NCBI RefSeq assembly: GCF_000236685.1
Contig: NC_016633.1
Span: 2,418,001 to 2,482,000, forward strand
DNA length: 64,000 bases
Direction of reading: 5' to 3'
From: Sphaerochaeta pleomorpha str. Grapes
Lineage (GTDB): Bacteria; Spirochaetota; Spirochaetia; Sphaerochaetales; Sphaerochaetaceae
Below are positions 24,499 to 32,862 of this stretch, one piece after another. The first letter of the stretch is position 1, and each line of letters opens with the position of its first letter. The notes below the pieces were generated by a model, which was not told the DNA's origin, made no database searches, and saw nothing but the letters and a program-made list of their open reading frames with translations. Position numbers and translations under genes: made by a program.

Positions 24499-25289
24499 AA
24501 CAACCTCCCCGTTTCCATAAAGGGAATTGTAAAGAATCGGCTATCGATGGGAATATCGAATTTTGCCTGGAGAATCTCGATGCGGGTACTATGGTTTGTT
24601 GCCGCTGTGGTCATAGTCAGGGTTTTTGTAACCCACTTGGTTCCAATTTTTGTACTATCCTCACCGATGAGTGTTTTCACTACCGAAACGGAATCTTTTT
24701 CGTAGAACACTACTTTCAGTGGCAAATAGGTGACTTTGTCGACCCAGGTAACGGTTTTTCCATATTCTGAGGAAACCGTTGGTTTTGATTCCACGATAAA
24801 ACAATTATTTCCATCAAGCATTTCCTCTCCGATAAGGATGTGTTCTGCCTGGTCATCGTCATACGTGGTGGAACCCATATCGGCATAGGTAAAGTCACTT
24901 CCCATGAAGGAGCCGCCTTCTTCCTGTGCTGCAATGCGCTTGACCCTGCCAAGGGAAGGCAGATATATCCATTGGTCGTTGCTCCCCTCTTGTTTTTCAA
25001 TGGTAAGGAACCTCGTGTTTTTTACGCTGGATGGCGAGAGAAAAACCGTGAGGGTTTTTGTCAGACCGTTTTCCGTTAGGGTCAGGGTCTGTAACCGGCG
25101 TTCCCTCTCTGATCCGTTTGGGTCGATCAAGGTGAGTTTGATGTCTAGCGCAGAACTATCGGAAACCTGGACCTCCATCACCTCATGCATGATTGAGGCC
25201 CCTGTCTGCTGGGAAAAAGCGAAAGTCAGGGCCAGGCAGGAAAGTGCAAAGACCAAGGTAAATGACCTGACAACAGATATTTTTCTCAT
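24495..25289 (-). CDS. Periplasmic outer-membrane lipoprotein-sorting protein (LolA-like)
   Basis: 264 residues with a signal peptide (SFTLVFALSCLALTFAFS, cleaved near residue 27). A LolA/LppX-like half-barrel follows, showing TFLSPSSVKNTRFL, WIYLPSLGRVKRI and MGSDFTYADM, the latter typical of the outer-membrane lipoprotein-sorting family linked to MMPL transporters. Such proteins carry a lipid or lipoprotein across the periplasm. The frame extends to 25352 inside the RND gene, but AAAAGGAG lies before the ATG at 25289, and that ATG overlaps the RND stop by 4 bp (ATGA). Confidence 0.88.
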   Translation of the reverse strand: MRKISVVRSFTLVFALSCLALTFAFSQQTGASIMHEVMEVQVSDSSALDIKLTLIDPNGSERERRLQTLTLTENGLTKTLTVFLSPSSVKNTRFLTIEKQEGSNDQWIYLPSLGRVKRIAAQEEGGSFMGSDFTYADMGSTTYDDDQAEHILIGEEMLDGNNCFIVESKPTVSSEYGKTVTWVDKVTYLPLKVVFYEKDSVSVVKTLIGEDSTKIGTKWVTKTLTMTTAATNHSTRIEILQAKFDIPIDSRFFTIPFMETGRLL

Positions 25290-27757
25290 AATAGACTCCT
25301 TTTTTTGGGATTTGGCTCTCTGTTGGGGGTAGAGAGAAACTTTGGTTTCCATCGGTTGAGGATAGCGGGCAGCACTGTCAGGCTTGCAAGACTGGCAAAT
25401 ACCATGGAAATGCAGAACAGGATACCCATCTGTCTGATAGGGACAAAACGGCTGAACAGCAAACCGCAGAAGCCCAAGGTAACGGATGCCGCATTGATGA
25501 GGATGGCTCTGCCTGTAGTTCCCAGAACCAGCTGCAAGGTTTGCCCAGAGTCGTACGATCCGTTGAGCCGTTTGTAGGCGGATAGGAAATGGATTGCATA
25601 GTCCACCCCGATTCCGATGGCCAAGGCTGCCAGCAGGCTGGTTACAATATCCAGGTGTATGGAAAGAAGTGCCATGGATGCAAAGATTCCCATGAGGGCA
25701 TAGGCTACAGGGATAAGGCCAAGTAATCCTGCAAGAGGGGACCTGAACATAAGGCTAACCAGTAAATAGACGATGATTATAGCACCCAGCAGAGAATATA
25801 TCTGCGATCGGGTAACCAGTTCGGTCAAGGCAAGGCTCACGGCTTCCCCTCCCCCGGTTTCTACTTTCCAGCCATCTTTGAGGCGTCCTTCCCAGAAGGT
25901 CTGTATCTCTGAGAAAATATCTTTCAAAGTCTGTGTTTCACTCGGGTGGAGTTGGATTATGACCAAGGTGGCATCGGGTTCCAATGCATCATTGATGAAC
26001 ATTGAAAGATTTCCCGAATACAGCATCAGATACTGGGAGAGCAACGCCTTTAAGTCAGCATCGGTCTGGAGCCCATATTTCTCTGGGTCGACCGGAATTT
26101 CGTAGAAGGTGCCCTGAGTAGCTATCTGTTCGCTTTCCTTGGTTAGGGAAGGCAAGGGAGGGCCTTGGTTTTCCATCTCTCCAAAGAAATCAAAGGTCCC
26201 TTGGTCCAAGATTTCCCTTTGATACGGTACTGTATCTTGGTTCAAAAGTGCATTGATTCGTTTGAGGTAGGGGAGAATGGTCTGTACGTTCCCTACTTCA
26301 GGGTGTCTCTCAAGGGTGTTCTTGAATTCTTCCAGGGAGGTTAGAAACTGGGGGTCAAGGACTGAGGAAGGTGCATCGCCACTGATCATGACTGTAAGCA
26401 CACCGCTACCGTTCATCTTTTCGTTGAAGAGTCTTGTATCCCGGACCAGTTTGCTATTGGGTTTGAAAAACCCGAGCATATCGGTACCTGTCTTGATGCG
26501 GGGGATAAGGAGTATGGTTGCGAACAGAAGAACGAAAAATCCAAAAAAGAGCAACTTCGTACCCTTGAAGGCTATTGTTTTGAAAAACCTGAAAAAGGAG
26601 AGGGAAGCCCTGGGATATCGTACTTTTCCGACACGTATGCCCCTATGGTAGGAGAGTCTCAATAGAGATGGGAGCAGATAGAGGGTAGACAGTTGTGATA
26701 GCAAGACACCGATAGCGCTCAGCAGCCCGAAGGTCCTGAAAGGAGCAAGGGGGCTTGTGAATTGTGCAATGAATCCTGCTGCAGTGGTTGCCCCGGCCAT
26801 AATGATCGGGAGGCGGTTTCTCTGCAGTACTTCCTTGACAACCCCATTGGTTTCACTTGGCGTGAGTGTGTCGGAAAAGAGGGATACCTCTTCATAGAAA
26901 TGGCTCATTACATGAATGGTGTAGGCAGACCCGACGATAAGCAACAGAACCGGAACAAGCATGGTCGCCATCGTGAAGGTTATCTGCAGCAGGGCCATAA
27001 TCCCTATCACCAGACAAGCAGAGAGGAAAAGGCTCAAGAGGGGAAGGACGATTCCGACAATCCTGCGGAAAGACACAAATAAGACTATTATGATCAGAAG
27101 TCCCACAACTGGGGCAAGGATTGCCAGATCGCTTACCAGGCTCTTGTTGATCTGATTCTTGACCACGGGAAGGCCTACCGTAGAAAAGGTAAGTCCTGTA
27201 AAGGAACCGGAGGCGAGGGTTTCTCCAATTTCCTGCAACATTGTATCTTCAACAGATTCTGGTAGTCCCACCTTTGGCTGAATGATGATGGCTGCCAGGG
27301 TTTTGTCCTTGGATAGCAGATTTCCCTCGTACACTTCTTTCCATTCATCTAAGCGCAAGGCCAATTCTTTCAAACCTTCGGGTGATGTTCCCTGGAGCAA
27401 AGGAACTACTTCCAGTCCGTCACTTCCTGCTGTCAAATGTTCTGTATTGGTAAGCGATGTGACAGAATCGACACCATCCAAGGAAGAGAAAGCGAGCGTA
27501 AGGTCTTTTACTACCTGTAAGGAGTCAGGATTGAGAATCGATTTCCCGTCAGCCTGGGAGACACCGACTACTATTGCATCCATGGAAGAAAAAGTACCCT
27601 CAATCCTTTGGTTGATAGCGATAACCTCTGACTTTTGCGGAAGAAATACATCAGTAGAACTATCAATATGAAGATTCCTCGCTAAAAAAAGTGAGGCTAC
27701 GGCTAAAAGGACTGCCCCGAGGGTTATTGCAATATCCAATTGAAAGCGTCGGTTCAT
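25286..27757 (-). CDS. RND superfamily (MMPL/HpnN-like) exporter
   Basis: 823 residues with two tandem repeats, each with an extracytoplasmic loop domain and a sterol-sensing-like six-helix bundle: helices near 12-30 and 205-370, then 400-420 and 640-800. Motifs such as LALTELVTRSQIYSLL and ALAIGIGVDYAIHFLSAYK (with the intramembrane Asp) fit the MMPL/HpnN branch, which moves lipids or hydrophobic molecules from the inner membrane. With the LolA-like and barrel genes following by 4-bp overlaps it forms a likely trans-envelope lipid or lipoprotein pathway. GGGGAAAG precedes the ATG. Confidence 0.93.
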   Translation of the reverse strand: MNRRFQLDIAITLGAVLLAVASLFLARNLHIDSSTDVFLPQKSEVIAINQRIEGTFSSMDAIVVGVSQADGKSILNPDSLQVVKDLTLAFSSLDGVDSVTSLTNTEHLTAGSDGLEVVPLLQGTSPEGLKELALRLDEWKEVYEGNLLSKDKTLAAIIIQPKVGLPESVEDTMLQEIGETLASGSFTGLTFSTVGLPVVKNQINKSLVSDLAILAPVVGLLIIIVLFVSFRRIVGIVLPLLSLFLSACLVIGIMALLQITFTMATMLVPVLLLIVGSAYTIHVMSHFYEEVSLFSDTLTPSETNGVVKEVLQRNRLPIIMAGATTAAGFIAQFTSPLAPFRTFGLLSAIGVLLSQLSTLYLLPSLLRLSYHRGIRVGKVRYPRASLSFFRFFKTIAFKGTKLLFFGFFVLLFATILLIPRIKTGTDMLGFFKPNSKLVRDTRLFNEKMNGSGVLTVMISGDAPSSVLDPQFLTSLEEFKNTLERHPEVGNVQTILPYLKRINALLNQDTVPYQREILDQGTFDFFGEMENQGPPLPSLTKESEQIATQGTFYEIPVDPEKYGLQTDADLKALLSQYLMLYSGNLSMFINDALEPDATLVIIQLHPSETQTLKDIFSEIQTFWEGRLKDGWKVETGGGEAVSLALTELVTRSQIYSLLGAIIIVYLLVSLMFRSPLAGLLGLIPVAYALMGIFASMALLSIHLDIVTSLLAALAIGIGVDYAIHFLSAYKRLNGSYDSGQTLQLVLGTTGRAILINAASVTLGFCGLLFSRFVPIRQMGILFCISMVFASLASLTVLPAILNRWKPKFLSTPNREPNPKKRSLL

Positions 27758-27875
27758 AATCTTTCCCCTGTGCTTTCATCATAGGGGCATTTTTTCTGGT
27801 TCTCTATCGCTACAAGGGGCTATTTCTCTACCCAAAATGGAGTATTTTCTTTGTCACCTTAGTGGGTGAGCGCGG

Positions 27876-29195
27876 TCAGCAGGCCAGTATGAGCGTCTGG
27901 AAGGGTCCAAGCGTAATTTCAAGAAGCTGTCCTTTTTTCTGGAAGGAACAATCGAGGCCATAGAGATACCGATAGTCCTTCTCCGCCGAAAGAGTAAAGA
28001 CCGACTGCTTATTCTCGGCATTGGTACATACAAGGATGCTTTCCTTCTCTGTTTCCCGCTTGAAAGCAAACTGATTGCTTGTAAGATATAGCTGTTCGTA
28101 CTTGCCAAAGACCAGTGCTGCATGGGTCTTTCTTAGGGTAATCAAACCATGGATATGGCTCAACAGGTCCTGGTTTCCTTTTGCAATATCTTCGATCTGG
28201 ACAGCAGGCCTTAGTTTGCTGTCATCAGGGCCTTCCTTTTTTCCCTCGATTCCCCACTCCGAGCCGTAATACACGCTGGGTATACCCCTGAGTGTAAAGA
28301 GCAAGGTGTATATATTGAACAGATGCCGTTTGTCCTCGAGTTTGCTTGCAAGCCGATCGACATCATGGTTATCCACGAAAGTATAGAGCGACAAGTCTCT
28401 GTAAAGCCCCTCAGGTCCGAATTCGCGGTTTGCACAGAATGCTAGCTCAAACAGGTTATGGTCGTTGTGGGAGGAGTAAAGCGCTTTGTGCAACTCGTAA
28501 TTGGTAACGCTGTCGAGCATGGTTTTGTTATTTTGCCTGCGGTAATCTCCGTGGATCACTTCCCCGAGCAGAAAGAAATCGTTGTCCAGGGTTTTCATCC
28601 TTGTATGCAGTTCTTTTAGGAAACCCAAATCAAGGCTGTCGGCACAATCGAGCCGAATACCGTCAATATGGAAGGTTTCTTTCCAGAACTGGGCTACATC
28701 CAGCAAATAATCCCTGACTTCCTGTTTTGTCAGGTCAAGGACTGCCAGTTCCTCGCATCCCCTCCAGTTTTCGTAGGTAAATCCATTGCCGTTGACCTTG
28801 ACGTTTCGGTACCAATGAAGGTAGGCAGATGCTTCCCCTTGTTTCTGGATGTCCTTAAACGCGAAGAACTCTCGTCCTGTATGGTTGAAGACCCCGTCCA
28901 AAATAACCTTGATGTCTTTTTGATGGCAGGCATGGACTAGGTTGACAAGTGATTGGTTGTCTCCAAGCCTTGAATCGACCCTATAGTAGTCTGAGGTGTC
29001 GTACCCATGGCTGAGACTGTCAAAGACCGGTCCAAGGTAGAGGGCTGTAAAGCCCATACCCTTGAGATGGTCCAGCCACAATTCAATATTCTGCAAACGG
29101 TAGGCCTGAAAATTGTCCTGCCGAAGCGGGGCGTTGCAGAAGGTGAGGGGGTTTATGTGATAGAAGCAGGCGTTTTCGTACCAAGTGGGTTTCAT
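27876..29195 (-). CDS. Alpha-amylase family (GH13) glucan hydrolase, cytoplasmic
   Basis: 439 residues without a signal peptide. GH13 conserved regions: I DGVFNHTG near residue 100, II GIRLDCADS (nucleophile Asp near 189), III LLGEVIHGD (acid/base Glu near 215) and IV FVDNHDVDR near 275. It hydrolyses alpha-1,4 linkages of imported maltodextrins, as cyclomaltodextrinases or maltogenic amylases do; exact specificity is not readable. AAGGAAG precedes the ATG, and a TetR-type palindrome covers the region just upstream. It lies 118 bp before the RND gene, and its reason for being in this cluster is unclear. Confidence 0.93.
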   Translation of the reverse strand: MKPTWYENACFYHINPLTFCNAPLRQDNFQAYRLQNIELWLDHLKGMGFTALYLGPVFDSLSHGYDTSDYYRVDSRLGDNQSLVNLVHACHQKDIKVILDGVFNHTGREFFAFKDIQKQGEASAYLHWYRNVKVNGNGFTYENWRGCEELAVLDLTKQEVRDYLLDVAQFWKETFHIDGIRLDCADSLDLGFLKELHTRMKTLDNDFFLLGEVIHGDYRRQNNKTMLDSVTNYELHKALYSSHNDHNLFELAFCANREFGPEGLYRDLSLYTFVDNHDVDRLASKLEDKRHLFNIYTLLFTLRGIPSVYYGSEWGIEGKKEGPDDSKLRPAVQIEDIAKGNQDLLSHIHGLITLRKTHAALVFGKYEQLYLTSNQFAFKRETEKESILVCTNAENKQSVFTLSAEKDYRYLYGLDCSFQKKGQLLEITLGPFQTLILAC

Positions 29196-29207
29196 GTTTG
29201 ACTTCCT

Positions 29208-29227
29208 TATACCAACCGGTCGGTATA
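29208..29227. promoter_or_regulatory. TetR-type operator upstream of the amylase gene
   Basis: A 20-bp near-perfect palindrome, TATACC-AACCGGTC-GGTATA (9 of 10 pairs match), begins 13 bp upstream of the amylase ATG. It shares the TATACC/GGTATA half-sites with the operator before tetR at 29856-29879. Confidence 0.7.
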
Positions 29228-29279
29228 TAACCGGGGCGTTTATTGTTTTTTTTATTGCTATATCATTATTGGTTGATGT

Positions 29280-29849
29280 TTATGAATAGATACCGTGCAT
29301 GAACTGATGAACTAGAAGGTTGCTATCCTTTTGCTCAAGGGTTTTTCCTTCCTGGAGGTTCGAAAAAACAAACTCAAATAGCATTCCAAGGTAGCTGCGA
29401 GCAAATTGTCGTTGCCTTCCGTGCATATTTCCCAGTTGCCATGCAGCAGATTCGAAAATACCGAAAATCAGGGCCTCCAGTCTGTCGAGGTAGGGTTTTG
29501 CTACCAGGTAGGCTTCGTCGCCTCTTCCGGAATAGAAGAGATGTATCATCAGACAATAGAACTTCGGGTTCTTCATGGCTAACTCGCAGAAAGAAATAGC
29601 CATGGTATTGAGCGTGAGGGGAATATCATCCTTTCTTTCGGTGGCTCTTACAAGCTGGGGAAGATCTGCGATCAGGTAGGTGTCGAACAACGCACTGAGT
29701 AAGCCGGCCTTGTTCTTGAAATAGTGGTAGAGAGTGGGTTTCCCTACCCCTACCTGGTCGGCGATTTGCTGGACTCCGACGGCATTGTAGCCTTTTTGGG
29801 AAAAACTGCTTAAAGCTGCTTCAAGCAGCGCGGTACGATTGGTTTCCAT
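29280..29849 (-). CDS. TetR-family transcriptional regulator
   Basis: 189 residues. An N-terminal helix-turn-helix (QKGYNAVGVQQIADQVG, then GKPTLYHYFKNKAGLL, residues 18-52) is followed by a helical ligand domain including SAAWQLGNMHGRQRQFARSY. Such repressors usually respond to small hydrophobic molecules and control nearby exporters. It is first in a minus-strand series with the amylase and RND genes and is probably autoregulated through the palindrome at 29856-29879. The divergent pyruvate kinase gene starts 117 bp away. Confidence 0.93.
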   Translation of the reverse strand: METNRTALLEAALSSFSQKGYNAVGVQQIADQVGVGKPTLYHYFKNKAGLLSALFDTYLIADLPQLVRATERKDDIPLTLNTMAISFCELAMKNPKFYCLMIHLFYSGRGDEAYLVAKPYLDRLEALIFGIFESAAWQLGNMHGRQRQFARSYLGMLFEFVFSNLQEGKTLEQKDSNLLVHQFMHGIYS

Positions 29850-29855
29850 GGCTCG

Positions 29856-29884
29856 ATACTATACCGAACGGTATAGTATGTCAA
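29856..29884 (-). promoter_or_regulatory. tetR promoter with overlapping palindromic operator
   Basis: The arms ATACTATACCG (29856-29866) and CGGTATAGTAT (29869-29879) form a 24-bp palindrome with only the central AA unpaired. On the minus strand a -35 TTGACA (29879-29884) and a -10 TAGTAT (29856-29861), 17 bp apart, bracket it. A repressor bound here would block the promoter. Confidence 0.75.
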
Positions 29885-29965
29885 GGCTTTCCTTCCATTC
29901 CTTTGCAAGTGAACTTTACAACCCCTAGGTAAAGGTGGATGATAAAGGAAGTAAGGAGAAAACCT

Positions 29966-31420
29966 ATGAGTGAACAAGGAACCTATACTAAGATCGTTGC
30001 AACTGTTGGTCCCGCCTCCAATACCTTCGAAATTATCAAAGCCATTATTGAGGAGGGTGCACGGGTAATCAGGTTGAATTTCAGCCATGGGTCGGCAGAA
30101 GAACAACAACTTCGTTATGATCTGGCTCGAAAAGCATCTGTTGAACTGGGCATTCCCATCGCCATCGTCCAGGATCTGCAGGGACCGAAAATTCGTGTCG
30201 GCACCTTGGAGGAACCTTCCTTTGAAATCAAGAAAGGGGAGAAACTCACCATCACTACAGACCAGTGTTCGGGAACCAAGGATAGGATTTCCATCGATTA
30301 TCCCTATCTTCATGAGGAAGTACACAAGGGTTCCCAGATTCTTATCAATGATGGCCTTATTTCGCTTGTTGTTGAAAAAGTTGAAGGCAGGGACATACTC
30401 TGCACCATTGCGGAGGACGGTACCCTATTCCCAAGGAAAGGAGTAAACCTGCCTGGGATTCCGTTGCATCATCTCAGTTCCTTTACGGAGAAAGACGAGA
30501 AAGACCTCGCTTTTGCCTTTGCAAACAACATCGACTATGTCGCCTTGTCATTTGTACGAACAGGCGAGGATGTAGCCTCCTTGAGGGCATATATGCTCAA
30601 GACGTTTGGAAGGGAAATCCCTATAATTTCCAAAATTGAAAAACCCGAGGCTGTCTCTGATATCGATCGTATCATCAAGCAATCGAGCGCAATAATGATT
30701 GCCCGGGGTGATTTGGGTGTTGAGGTATTACCGGAAGAAGTCCCCCTGATCCAAAAATCGATAATTCGGAAATGCCTTTCAGCCGGAGTGCCTGTCATTA
30801 CCGCTACCCAGATGCTGGAATCGATGATGCATAATCCCAGGCCTACCAGGGCAGAGACCAATGATGTGGCAAATGCAGTGCTCGACGGGACGAGCGCCGT
30901 GATGCTTTCAGGCGAGACTGCCGCAGGGGAATATCCTTTGCAGGCAGTGCGGACCATGAAGCGGATAGCCTCTTTGAGTGAGAGGAGTGTCGAGTTCAAA
31001 CGATTGGTCTTGAACCAGATACATGCTCTGGAACAGGGGACACAACGCAAGAAACAGACGAAGACCGAAGCAGTGGGGCTTGCGACGAGAGAACTGGCAT
31101 TGTCAATCCATGCCTCCTACATTGCATGCTTTACGCATTCTGGCAGCACTGCCCGCCTCATTGCAAAATTCCGCCCCAGTGTTCCGATTATTGCTTTTTC
31201 GCCAAAATTGGAGACCGTGCAACGATTGGCTCTTTCCTGGGGGGTGAACCCAATCCTGATTCAAGACTTGAATTCCGTAGATGAACTACTTGATTACGCT
31301 CCCCATTATTTGCAGGAAAAAGGTTTCGTGCAACCTGGGGATACCGTGGTGGTAACTGCCGGGGTCCCTGTGGGGAGTTCCGGACAAACCAACATGATCA
31401 AGGTCGTGGAAATAGAATAG
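29966..31420 (+). CDS. pyk: Pyruvate kinase
   Basis: 484 residues. The TIM-barrel start TKIVATVGPASNT, the substrate-binding RLNFSHGS near 35-42, the catalytic Lys in ISKIEKPEA near 220, and the signature IMIARGDLGVEV near 240 are all present; the C-terminal allosteric domain follows from about 345. It converts PEP + ADP to pyruvate + ATP, the last step of glycolysis. The frame extends to 29939, but AAGGAG precedes the ATG at 29966. It is monocistronic, divergent from tetR. Confidence 0.97.
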   Translation: MSEQGTYTKIVATVGPASNTFEIIKAIIEEGARVIRLNFSHGSAEEQQLRYDLARKASVELGIPIAIVQDLQGPKIRVGTLEEPSFEIKKGEKLTITTDQCSGTKDRISIDYPYLHEEVHKGSQILINDGLISLVVEKVEGRDILCTIAEDGTLFPRKGVNLPGIPLHHLSSFTEKDEKDLAFAFANNIDYVALSFVRTGEDVASLRAYMLKTFGREIPIISKIEKPEAVSDIDRIIKQSSAIMIARGDLGVEVLPEEVPLIQKSIIRKCLSAGVPVITATQMLESMMHNPRPTRAETNDVANAVLDGTSAVMLSGETAAGEYPLQAVRTMKRIASLSERSVEFKRLVLNQIHALEQGTQRKKQTKTEAVGLATRELALSIHASYIACFTHSGSTARLIAKFRPSVPIIAFSPKLETVQRLALSWGVNPILIQDLNSVDELLDYAPHYLQEKGFVQPGDTVVVTAGVPVGSSGQTNMIKVVEIE

Positions 31421-31435
31421 GGACTGCAAGGTTTC

Positions 31436-32731
31436 TTATGCTTCCCTATGGATTTCCATGAAAATGCTATCCTTTGTTGAACGGATGGCGAAATCATGGT
31501 TTTCGCCGATTTTCAGGGTATCCAAGGGAAGCATCTGTTTCAATTGGCCTGCATAGCTTTGGACCTCGATCTCTCCTTGGATGACTACCAGCACAGTTTC
31601 GGAACCCTCATGGGAGGAAAATTCCCTGAAACTGTTCGCTGTCATTGCTACCCTTTTTGTACAGGTTTTAGGGCCATCGGCAACTTCTGTTGCATCGATT
31701 ACTGTATATTCACCCCATAGTAGTTCTTCATGGCGAATTCGTAATTTCATAGGGTCGACATATTTCTTGAGTACCGGGCTTTTTGAGGGGGAGGAAACCA
31801 AGATGCCGTCAGGGCTTGCTGCAATGACAAGATTTCCTGTTCCCAGCGCTACGATTGGGATATCCAGTTCATTGATGATGAAGGTGTCACCTGAGGGTTC
31901 TGCTATCAGGCATTTTCCGATACAACCGGGGCCCAATTCCTTTGCCAGAATATCCCAAGTGCCTAAATCCTTCCATTTTCCTTTATAGGGTACCATGCTG
32001 ATGGATGTGGCGTTTTCTACCACTTCATAGTCAAAACTGATTTTTTTTAAGGTTGTATAGGTTTCGTACAGCTGTTGGTACGTCGACACATCGGTATGTT
32101 TCTTGAGAATCTGCATCAGGTACCCAAGGCGAAAAGCAAATACACCACCATTCCAGCAGGCACCTTCTGCAATCAGGGTTTCAGCCTTTTCTTTTTCGGG
32201 TTTTTCAACAAAGCTCTTTACAATCTGGTTCCCCTCTATCTCTTCTCCCCTGATAATGTATCCATATTTTTCAGACGGATGGTCCGGAGTGATTCCCATC
32301 AGCACAAGGTCGGAAACATTTTTTTTGACAAGTTCTTCCATTTTCCCAAGGGTTTTGAAATATCCCAGATCTGCATATACATCGACAGGAAGTACTACCA
32401 CTACCTCATCAGAGGGAACGTGCTTTTCCCAGGATAGGTAAGCCGAGGATAGGGCGATTGCCGGAAAGGTATCCCTTCGTTCTGGTTCCAAAACTATGGT
32501 AACGGCATCTCCGAGTTGACTTTTAAGGGCATCATGTTGGGCTTTTCCTGCTGCTATTGTGACATTGGACCCTAATCCGGCTTCTTGTATCTGCCGATAA
32601 ACACGCTGCACCATCGATTCCTGTCTTCCCTCTTTCCCTTGCAGGATGGGGAGGAACTGTTTGGAGCGAACTTCATTGGATAGTGGCCATAATCGTTTTC
32701 CTGATCCGCCTGATAATAAAATGATATGCAT
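31436..32731 (-). CDS. manC: Mannose-1-phosphate guanylyltransferase
   Basis: 431 residues. The nucleotidyltransferase start ILLSGGSGKRLWPLS and SKQFLPI, and the later FVEKPEKEKAE, mark a GDP-mannose pyrophosphorylase. The C-terminal 75 residues are cupin-like (SHEGSETVLVVIQGEIEV, GENHDFAI) as in type II PMI-GMP enzymes, though the isomerase motif is not clear. It makes GDP-mannose from mannose-1-phosphate and GTP for the polysaccharide locus that begins here. AGAGGTAG precedes the ATG. It faces pyk tail to tail with a 15-bp gap and is divergent from the polymerase gene. Confidence 0.92.
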   Translation of the reverse strand: MHIILLSGGSGKRLWPLSNEVRSKQFLPILQGKEGRQESMVQRVYRQIQEAGLGSNVTIAAGKAQHDALKSQLGDAVTIVLEPERRDTFPAIALSSAYLSWEKHVPSDEVVVVLPVDVYADLGYFKTLGKMEELVKKNVSDLVLMGITPDHPSEKYGYIIRGEEIEGNQIVKSFVEKPEKEKAETLIAEGACWNGGVFAFRLGYLMQILKKHTDVSTYQQLYETYTTLKKISFDYEVVENATSISMVPYKGKWKDLGTWDILAKELGPGCIGKCLIAEPSGDTFIINELDIPIVALGTGNLVIAASPDGILVSSPSKSPVLKKYVDPMKLRIRHEELLWGEYTVIDATEVADGPKTCTKRVAMTANSFREFSSHEGSETVLVVIQGEIEVQSYAGQLKQMLPLDTLKIGENHDFAIRSTKDSIFMEIHREA

Positions 32732-32814
32732 GTTCTAGGCTACCTCTTTCTGTAAATTGAGACCTACACAGTATCATATGGAACGGGAATTATCACAACA
32801 AGAAAGGAAATACA

Positions 32815-32862
32815 ATGTCCCTGCAAAAGGTTCTACCGTCTGGCAAGTATTGTGTGTTATGA
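32815..32862 (+). CDS. Possible 15-residue leader minicistron before the polymerase gene
   Basis: ATG at 32815 preceded by AAAGGAAATACA opens a 15-codon frame (MSLQKVLPSGKYCVL) whose TGA overlaps the ATG at 32859 (ATGA). The long polymerase frame itself has no good ribosome site at any ATG in this stretch. The minicistron could therefore serve translational coupling or attenuation. This is a reading of the sequence only. Confidence 0.35.
   Translation: MSLQKVLPSGKYCVL

Noticed and set aside
27758-27875. Terminator between amylase and RND genes
   Set aside because: A short TCACC/GGTGA hairpin is present but has no T-run; read-through is likely.
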